Shown here: positions 56,345-64,000 of the stretch, one piece after another
How positions within the stretch are numbered: position 1 is the stretch's first letter
Layout of the letters: each line of letters starts with the position of its first letter
NCBI GenBank assembly: GCA_030765065.1
Contig: CM060982.1
Span: 12,707,630-12,771,629, forward strand
Direction of reading: 5' to 3'
Origin: Deroplatys truncata
Taxonomy: Eukaryota > Arthropoda > Insecta > Mantodea > Mantidae
DNA: 64,000 nucleotides
Position numbers and translations under genes: made by a program
The notes under the pieces: model-generated
The model's input: only the letters and a program-made list of their open reading frames with translations
Database searches by the model: none
What the model was told of the DNA's origin: nothing

Positions 56345-57200
56345 TCCTTTTATAAAAACCTGATGTGTTACACTCGCATGACTTTCCCTACTCTTGTACA
56401 AACTATTTTTACATACACTTATTCTCCGTATGCTTCATGCTTATCAAGATGTTAATCTTATTGCTAATTTTCTTGTAGATGCAAGGGGAATTGGTAGGTT
56501 TTAAGCGAGAGTCAACTATTTTAATAGCTGGTTGCTATGTAGAGTATTCTATTCTCTTTGCATTACCAGGACAAAAAAAAATGAATAACGAATTTGAGAA
56601 AAAGTATAAGTATTGGAAAATTTAAGGGAATAACAAGCAATATCTCGAAAACGGTTCACTCAACAAAAAAGAAATGTATGACATAAATTGTGTATTTTAA
56701 CGCGATCCACATTTTTTGTGTAGTAAATTGTCTATCTCTTATGGTTTACCAGTTATGCAAAAGTCGTTCACAATGAAGAATACTTCTGGAGACATTCCCA
56801 GAAAATTCGAGATATACATTTCATTTGTCATGAAAATATTTTAAACATATGATATTTTAATTAAAATCGTTAGAGCCATTTTTGAGAAAATTAAAATTTT
56901 CGAAAAATGTTCCATGTAAAGGGTAATCTGGGGTGGGGATTTTCTTGAAAACCTTCGTGTCGCATCTCTGGAAGATACTGAACCTAAATACCAAGTTTGG
57001 TATTTATCTGACTTCGTTTCTGAGTTATGATGTTCACAGACACACACACACACACACGGACATGTTTCCAAAAATGCTTTTTTGGGATTCAGGGGGTCTC
57101 AAAACATGTATTTCCGGTGAAATCTCGGTATCGAATTTTTGGGTGGAATACAATACTTCCCCTACTTACTATACGTAGTAGAGAAAGTAAAAATGTTGGC
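56345..57200 (-). repeat. R850 repeat family, complete inverted copy
   Basis: It begins CTGATGTGTTACACTCGCAT then GACTTTCCCTACTCTTG and ends CTACTTACTATACGTAGTAG then AGAAAGTAAAAATG. It contains (CA)n at 57044-57058 where copy 1 has (TG)n. It is the best match to copy 1 and defines both family ends. Confidence 0.8.
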
Positions 57201-57859
57201 AAATATACACCAAACTTTGACTAAAGTTGGTTCTATTCCTTCTCACAAGACTAAAAACATGATAACATTCACCATTACTATAAGGAACAGTTAAAATTGC
57301 CAACATAACTGATGCTATTTTAACATTCAATCTGACCCACAAATACAAGCTAATCTTGTCCATTTATTATCTTCCCCACCAAGCAGTAGTGTCTGAGGCT
57401 TACGTCCGAATGTCTTGCAATTGAACATTCCTGTTGGAGTGGCCACTTTGAGATTTTTCAAGTTTTTTCCACGTTGGTAGATGAATGCTGAAAAGTGAAT
57501 TTTATACTATCGTGCATTTTCCTGTCAATCTCCTTTCAGGTGTTACAGGACCTGGTGAGTGGTTCATGTGCTGTAAGGAGAGAACTGTTTCTTCCCTGGC
57601 ATCCTTTCTGAATATGTCCACCTGTTCTGCCAGATAGAGAGCATCAGGGATGCTCATGTTGGAAACAATAGAGACCGTGCTGCACTGCATCCCTTCCTCA
57701 AGGTATAGGTCTAGCCTTGCCTGAGGTGACAAAATCCTTCTCTGCTTCTCAACCCTAGCACCCTTTACTCCAACTGCAGACGACATTTGGTCATCATGCA
57801 GATAACAGAGAAGACAGTTGGCAACACACTGACTGATAGAATTTACCACAGCATCAATC
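57201..57859. other. Unassigned stretch with a 115-codon minus-strand frame
   Basis: The frame at 57502-57849 (with YLAEQVDIFRKDAREETVLS) has no domain I know. Its position just beside a hammerhead-like motif could mean that it belongs to a retroelement, but this is unsupported. Confidence 0.3.
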
Positions 57860-57861
57860 GA

Positions 57862-57912
57862 CCAAATAACTGATGATAGGGAAGATGCTCCCTGAAACTA
57901 GTCATTTATAAG
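57862..57912 (+). ncRNA. Hammerhead-ribozyme-like motif, unattached to a recognised element
   Basis: The plus strand reads CUGAUGA (57870-57876), a stem-loop AGGGA-AGAUGC-UCCCU, GAAAC (57894-57898), then UAGUC. AC pairs with GU around UA as a 2-bp stem III, with GUC as the usual cleavage triplet. Stem I is poor. As in the 5.4-kb motif, a single U is unpaired between core and stem II. Confidence 0.5.
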
Positions 57913-58117
57913 TTTTTACGTTTTAATGTTTCCTTGAACACTGTATTTTAATTGTTTTTATTATTGTTTTAGTTTTGGCAGTCTCTGCATCTCTAATGCT
58001 TTTGACAATAGGCTTGGCTAGTCGATACCACCTTATGTCTATAAATTGTGTTGTACTTCAGCCATAATTATCTGAACAAAATGTTACATTTAATCTAATT
58101 AAACTTACAGTACTCAC

Positions 58118-58296
58118 CGTATAAATATGAAATATAACATATATGTAGCAAAAAACCACATAAACTGTGAATGTGATGATGGCATGCCATATTCTGTGTA
58201 AAGAGAGCTTCTATGTATTGGTCTTGCTTCACAAAATGTGTGCTTTAACAGAAGATTTAATACTTCATTTAATCCTGTTCCCAAAAAGAAGATGAT
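58118..58296 (-). CDS. DOLPP1: Dolichyldiphosphatase, exon with phosphatase motifs 1 and 2
   Basis: The minus-strand acceptor TTTATTTTCAG precedes ATCATCTTC and the donor is CG|GTGAGT. The 179-base exon starts on a codon boundary and ends after two bases. It reads IIFFLGTGLNEVLNLLLKHT, FCEARPIHRSSLYTEYG and MPSSHSQFMWFFATYMLYFI. Motif 1 of the PAP2/acid-phosphatase fold, K-x6-RP, is KHTFCEARP. Motif 2, PSGH-like, is PSSH. YGMPSSHSQFMWFF is essentially the human DOLPP1 sequence, the strongest identification in the window. The exon encodes part of two membrane helices and the luminal active-site loops of the ER enzyme that converts dolichyl diphosphate to dolichyl phosphate. The next exon is 40.7 kb away at 17322-17420. 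Confidence 0.95.
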
Positions 58297-61222
58297 CTGA
58301 AAATAAATAAACGAGAGGTACTTGTTTAATTCTAACACTAGACTTGTAAAGCAATAAAAGACTAGACAATCATTACAACAGAATGTGTACTCCTGCATGC
58401 ACCTAAGTGGCTAAAATTACCTATATAAATAACTAATTTTTGTGCATAAAACCACTTTCTTATAACGTATGCATGACTGCCAACCGTAATTTCTCAATAT
58501 TCTTGGTCAGAAAAATGGCTAATATTGCCAGGAATGGAAACGAGGGTACATCACTTGAGAAGCCCAATGCCTTGTGGAACAAGCATGTCTCCTGGGCCTC
58601 TTGAGAAGATTAAGTCTGTTTCTTATATCACAGTGTACACCTGGAGTGATACAACATGTGATGCCTATGATAATTGGATGGGTCATGAGGCCATTTTACC
58701 TTCCAGTCAAATTGAGGAGGGCCCAATATTTTTTACAAGTTTCCCCGAGTTATATTGTAGGTTAAATCATGTTTGGTTTAACTTCATTCTTTTTTTGTCA
58801 ATTAAGCAGTTATGCTCTTACAGTTCAATACAAACATTTTGCTGAGAGAAAGAATTGCGATAAGAAATGATCCTTAAATTTTATTTACTGCAAACAGTAT
58901 TTCATTAGTATCCAAAGCACTCCTAAGCCAGATACTTTTGTGTTTAATTTTGCAAACAAGCAATTACAAAAGCAATGAACCTATATTCTATTTTCAAGGC
59001 AGAGAATTCTGAAAAGTTGCAGCATCCTCAGAATGAACCACAGTTTCCACATCTACTGCTAAGTGTGTTTTATTAGCCACGAGCCAAGAAGTTTGCCACT
59101 CTTTAAAAATAAAATTGTGTTTTGGTGGGGATAAGTTATTCTTAATGAACATATCTTACGAGAGCTTATTTTTCTATATGACGTGTATGTGTAATACTCT
59201 TTTACAAAAAAGCATCAGGCAAAATTCAGTCATAAGTTTCCAAAGCTTACAGTTGCTAGCAGCGCCAGTTATCCATAATCTTAGGAGTAAAGTCAGGGAG
59301 CATAAAGGATATTTTTCTGACCAAGAAATGATTTAACAATGCTGTGTGTTGTATGAAGAACATTGGATGAAATGAGAGCCAGCTTATAATCAACATAATC
59401 TCAAACTCTTATTGCAATGCGGGTAAACCAAGCATGTATATTTATACAGACTTTTGTGTGACCAATAATATAATCTCTTAGATCTGTACTTTAAGAGGAA
59501 AGTATTTACAGCATGTTGTGATTCAATTTTATTTGAGAGGGGCTATGAAATTCTTGTGATATTTGCTTGACATTCTTCAACGAGAAGAATTCTTATGCTG
59601 ATATATAGACAAGGGTTGTTTGGTGCATAAACATTTTTGAGGAAGTGCCACATTTGAGACATTTTACACTGTCCTACGCCAAACAGTATTTGCCTCATAA
59701 ATGTGCTTTTCTTTAAAAACTCTGTGCATCTATTTCTAAAATCAAGTTGTTAGTGGTGCATTAATTTTAGTCCGTACATGCTGAAGTTAGGACATTAACA
59801 TCTAGTTTTATGTTGAAAAATTAGTACTGGAAACTCAGGCAGAGTGCTTACAGAAATTATTTCTGCCAATTCCTTTTATTTCTATTTTGCATTAATAGTT
59901 CAGATACTGGCTGTTACAAATTGCAATTTTGTGAAAATGGATGTGGAAATTAATTTATGATATGGTTCAAGGTGGTTCCAATAAAGACTATGTTAAGAAC
60001 AAAAAGAAGATAAAATCAGGAACTTTACTGCGTTTGGAACTTTTAATAATCATGAAAAACAATTTAACATTTTAATTATAGTCTCATTGGCAATCAGCTG
60101 ATTATTCTTGTTTTAACACCAAGCATTTGGCCATTTTCACTATGGCCTTCCTCAGATTTCCATGAGAACATAATTAATAATCATCGCTGAGAAAGAAGAA
60201 GTCTTTAATTCAGTGTTTTATTAATACCATAGGCTTTAATAATTGAAAAATTAACACTGTGTTTATGAGAGAAAAAAAGCTCAATTATCCGCTGTGTTGC
60301 ATTGCTCAAAATTCTGAAATTCTTTTGGAAAACTTGTTCACTACGTTCTTCACCTTTGGAGATTGTCAACCTAATGTATGCTCTCTAGCTTATAACCACT
60401 TACTCCTCCAGCTAATGACTTTGTTCCAAGTATGGAATGTGGCAGGAACTACTTTGATAAATAATGCAAAATTTAAAGGATTCACTTAGTATTTTTATGG
60501 CTAACTGCTCATTTGCCTATTTTATTCACAGATAAAAACAGTGTGAAGCATGTATCACTTAAAAATGATGTTAAGTATTGTAAATGTATTCTGACAAAAG
60601 GAGGAATACATGAAGCGAATAAAATTTTATTAATATTAAAGATAATGCAGTTGGCAATTTTGGCATAGTCCAATAATGTGGAAGAGTTAATGCCAATAAC
60701 ATTTTATACTAGAAGGGATAAGAAAAGTGTGCTAAGAATCTTACTTTTTTCTTGTTGTTTTAATGTGGTAAATTATAAAAGCATTACATTAAAATAAACT
60801 GGTCATTCAGCATTGTTTGCAAACTACTACAGCAAGAATTTAATAAGCTGCATGTATTGAGCTAACATTTTACTTCTATAACTTGCTAAATAGCTTTGAA
60901 AACATTGTTTAAACATGTGCAACTTATAATTTGGAAATGCTGAATGCATATATTTACAAATAGGAAAGTCATATAGAGTATGAAAGGGCATATTCCAGGT
61001 TTTTGACATAATTTATCAGTTGCTCTCACTAACCTTGTTCACCACATGAACAACAAATGCACTAAAAATCTTTGCAATTCCTTTTCTAGCTAGTTTTAGC
61101 CTTAAAGCTTAAAAATTTACATACATTTTTACTCAGCCTTTAGTTGAAGCATGGTTTTACAATAATATGTTATGATGTTGTAAAGTTTTTAAATAGACAA
61201 ATACTGATTATATTACACTTAC
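58297..61222. other. DOLPP1 intron (2.9 kb)
   Basis: It is bounded by the donor CACACA|GTAAGT and the acceptor TTTTCAG|ATCATC on the minus strand. No transposon or RNA gene was recognised inside, unlike the neighbouring 40.7-kb intron. Confidence 0.8.
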
Positions 61223-61323
61223 TGTGTGCAAGTCTCTTCGGAACAAAATAAGTGCAACAAAACCTGAGAGAATACCAAAAGGGAATAAACTTGAAAGTGC
61301 AAGAAACTTCCCTAGCCAGTCAC
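61223..61323 (-). CDS. DOLPP1: Dolichyldiphosphatase, first membrane-helix exon
   Basis: The minus-strand acceptor CTTTTACAG precedes GTGACTGG and the donor is CACACA|GTAAGT. The 101-base exon begins with two bases finishing a glycine codon and then reads DWLGKFLALSSLFPFGILSG and FVALILFRRDLHT. This aligns with human [35 protein letters not shown]. It ends on a codon boundary, matching the start of the exon at 58118-58296. It encodes the first membrane helix. The upstream exon with the initiator methionine was not found between 61324 and 64000 and is presumably beyond the right edge. Confidence 0.93.
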
Positions 61324-62124
61324 CTGTAAAAGAAAATATTAGATTATATTCTGAAAGCAATAACAGAACACTGTAATGAAGTTAACCTCAAAAAATGGGA
61401 TTTATTATTTTGCTCTTCATATTTATTTACTTACTATGCGATAAATGAGTTGATGAATCAACTGTATTTTATCCGCAACTCTGCTTTTTTATGCTTAACA
61501 GCAAACATGTTTTGTAGACATTCAACCATGTCGTCAACTGCACTTGTCTGAGTAATATCTGCTAAACATTAATTGGTTGGTGTATTTTATCATGGGATAT
61601 AAAAATTCATTAACTTATCTATGCACAAATTTCCTTTCCAATTTGTTAAATCTGCCAGTCTGTTTACTGTCTTGAGTAATTATGTTTCAATTCTTGCATT
61701 ACATAGTTCAATATTAATTAACAATGTATCTCTCATTCAATTTCACACTTTTTGGTGTTAGAAGGACTATAAAAGCAATGCAGATTGTCTTATACAGTCA
61801 GAATTTAGAGGGGCATAAATCATTTATCACTTCTTAAGCACACTGACCTCATTTTTTTCCTTCACATGTTTTCTTGACCACTCACATCTCACAAAATAGC
61901 TACAAGCACAACGGTTTCTGTCTTGTGTTTTTGATTCCAATGTTGGAGTAACTGACAAACTTATGCATATGTGAGGTGCTGGTGTGACAGAAAAACATAC
62001 GGCAGCATTTTTGTGAATGCTACCCACATTTTTTCATAACAAAGGAAAGATAAATGAGTAGTTAAAAAGAATTTATATCAACTTGATTTATGCAATGCTA
62101 ACTTCACTTATCTGTTTAACAATC
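61324..62124. other. Unassigned stretch, DOLPP1 intron
   Basis: No feature recognised. Confidence 0.45.
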
Positions 62125-62600
62125 AGGTCATGTTTTGAGGGCTATTGCCCTTATCATCAGTTGTAGGGTGACTGGATGCAGATGCTTGCTGCTTCTATTT
62201 GGAGACATTTGGTAGTATGATCAATTTGCTTAGCCACTCAATGTCAAAATTCATAACTCTTTTTTTGGTGTTTTTAATTTAAATTTTTTTCACATTGAAA
62301 GCTCCACTACATTTTGGAGGCATTTTAATAATTTTCTTGTTTATCTCATGATTATATGTCCAGAAATGTGTGGCAACTGTAGATTGTTCTTTTGTCCTTG
62401 TTTCCAAATTCTTTTAGTTTTTCTAGCATTTATTTGGTCACAATCTGAGCAATTATTTTGGTAGGTGCCAGATTTTTTATATTGTATTTTCTCCTTTGGA
62501 GAAGATTCAGTAGGCTTTTTATACTGTATTTGTTGTGTGGGGCCAGAATTATGTTATGCTCCTACAGCTGTTAAGGGCAATAGCCCTTGAAACATATACT
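62125..62600 (-). mobile_element. Penelope-like element fragment with inverted hammerhead-like ends
   Basis: The minus strand around 62490-62400 reads KSGTYQNNCSDCDQINARKT, the decayed counterpart of the GIY-YIG domain at 5.8 kb (GIY has become GTY and the YIG is lost). At the left end the minus strand has CUGAUGA, AAGGGC-AAUA-GCCCU, then AAAAC (62160-62131). At the right end the plus strand has CUGUU, AAGGGC-AAUA-GCCCUU, GAAAC (62568-62594). The two ends are therefore inverted copies of one motif. Much diverged. Confidence 0.6.
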
Positions 62601-62805
62601 AATCATTGAAGTGGTATATTTGTTGGTAGTTGGAAGATGCTTCATGTTTATATGCCCCATGTATGGAAGCCAATTTGTCTGATTTACTTCGTGTTATCCT
62701 ATTGCTGGGCGCCTGTTATTGTTTTATTATTTTGCATTTTGGGTTCATTGTGCTCCGGCTAGCTATTATTATTATTATTCAGTTGAGCAAATCTCTTAAA
62801 CAGGG

Positions 62806-63441
62806 TGTGTAAGCGGAAAGGATTTTGTTACTCAAAGATAACACTGATAAAAGAATTTGTTTTTACACTTTTATTACCGTCACAATTAAGTTCACATATT
62901 GATTCGTGATACACGCCAAACTGAAACTGTTATATTTTCTAATATCACTATAATCACTTATTTACTGCACATTATTAATTCGCGTTTCACATTTATAACA
63001 AACTTTAAGACGCGAGAGATTCTGTAGAATTGCGACGTGTACTTTATGTATGCTTCCGTTGAACTACGCGATGTGTAACCCGCGAACGATTCTGATGAAC
63101 TAACTGTGCGACGTATAACGCGTGAATGCTTCTGTTGGACTGACGAAATCTGCCTTTGACTTTAGCTTTTTATACTCCCACACCCCGATATGCCTAAAGA
63201 TTATAACCGAGGTGCTATTGGTTAATAAAATGTGCCAACATTAGCGTCTATTTTTATATCCAATCAAAAATTACGAAAACATATGCTCTAGGGAAAATAT
63301 TCCCGCTATTTCTAAGAAAAGCGCACCAATCTGATGTCATTTGTTTGTCTCTTCTAATTAATATTCAACTCACCCCCTCGCACATTGTTATCCGCTCCTA
63401 TTGTCAGTTTCAGTGAGGCCGTGTAAACTTATTTCCTAACA
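62806..63441 (-). mobile_element. Probable solo LTR (element F)
   Basis: On the minus strand it starts TGTTAGGAAATAAG, has a TATA-like GAGTATAAAAAGC about 270 bases in, AATAAAAGTG near the far end, and stops CCGCTTACACA. These are the parts and order of an LTR. It is more GC-rich than its surroundings. No primer site, polypurine tract or coding part lies on either side, so it is most likely a solo LTR. I found no target duplication. The superfamily is not determined. Confidence 0.6.
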
Positions 63442-64000
63442 ATGCATATAATTAACAAACATCTCAAATCATTGTCATACAATAATGTTAATTTACACTA
63501 CAATCACTCTGGCATTTACATTATTGTGATACAAATTACTGCCACATCATCAAACAAAAAGTGAAGTTAATATCACAAAAATCAAGTTCATGCAAATTCT
63601 ATGTTATCTGCTCTTTCACTGTTACTAGCTTCAAAATCAATAACTTATCACATACAGTAAAAGTTTCACCGCTGAGGAGTGTAAAATGGTTCCTTTGTGT
63701 GCAAACAGAAAGCTGATGCATGTCATTAATATATCACTCAATACCATTCACAATTTGATAAACAATAGTAGAATAAAAGTTTGGTATTACTAGGGATACT
63801 AAAATGTCTTTGGATTTTTTCAAGTTCCAGTCTAAAATTGGTTCCAAGTAATAATCATTAAAATAGTCCATAAAGCTGCAACTGGTAGTACAGTTCATCA
63901 CTACGGTTATGCATTTTCATCAGCTTAAGAGGGTCTTATTTTGTGAATTTTCAATCTTGCAGTAAACGGCATGGTTTTCCATTTTGCAACATCCAGCTAA
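63442..64000. other. Unassigned stretch at the right edge
   Basis: No gene or repeat recognised. Probably still intron of DOLPP1. Confidence 0.4.

Noticed and set aside
58525-58845. 106-codon plus-strand frame in the DOLPP1 intron
   Set aside because: No domain, no repeat copy and composition like neighbouring intron; taken as chance.
1-64000. CRISPR arrays, bacterial operons, phage genes
   Set aside because: Spliced eukaryotic exons, SINEs and LINEs show a eukaryotic nuclear sequence; no regularly spaced repeats were seen.

Overview
The window looks like a piece of a large, AT-rich, transposon-swollen arthropod genome, most likely an insect. The basis is its mobile-element set: CsRn1/Kabuki-like Ty3 elements, R1-like LINEs, mariner and IS630-type elements, a Penelope-like element and tRNA-derived SINEs. 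I cannot name the order or species.

The only host gene I can support is on the minus strand. Three internal coding exons of dolichyldiphosphatase (DOLPP1) lie at 61223-61323, 58118-58296 and 17322-17420. All have consensus splice sites and compatible reading phases, and they align without a gap to residues I recall from the animal protein. The intron between the last two is about 40.7 kb. Almost everything read between 17.4 and 58.1 kb is therefore intronic transposon debris. The first and last coding exons were not found and probably lie outside the window.

Layout by region. 0-5.4 kb: an hAT fragment, a decayed transposase-like fragment and two copies of an ~0.85-kb repeat family (here called R850). 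5.44-7.33 kb: a Penelope-like retroelement (reverse transcriptase plus GIY-YIG nuclease) ending in a hammerhead-like fold. It abuts the gag-protease part of a Ty3-type LTR element (7.3-10.8 kb). 11.26-16.19 kb: a CsRn1-like LTR element with a SINE inside. 17.3 kb: DOLPP1 exon. 20.3-41.6 kb: one very old plus-strand LTR element whose paired ends survive and which has been opened by many later insertions. These include a mariner, a LINE 3' end with a (TTCG)n tail, a 1.2-kb inverted-repeat element, a SINE fragment, an hAT-like transposase copy and a second LTR element (29.5-38.5 kb). That second element carries a 2.5-kb inverted-repeat element and an R1-like LINE. 42.0-42.8 kb: an internally deleted LINE with a 2A-like motif. 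43.0-47.7 kb: a second CsRn1-like element with two SINE copies. 48.6-49.6 kb: a LINE 3' end with RNase H. 50.2-52.9 kb: a DNA transposon with ~290-bp terminal inverted repeats and an unfamiliar transposase. 53.8-55.1 kb: an IS630-type element. 55.4-56.3 kb: a Jockey/I-like LINE. 56.3-57.2 kb: an R850 copy. 57.9 and 62.1-62.6 kb: further hammerhead-like motifs. 62.8-63.4 kb: a probable solo LTR.

All LTR elements here are fossils with several breaks each. Their value is stratigraphic: who landed in whom gives a relative order of transposon activity inside one host intron.
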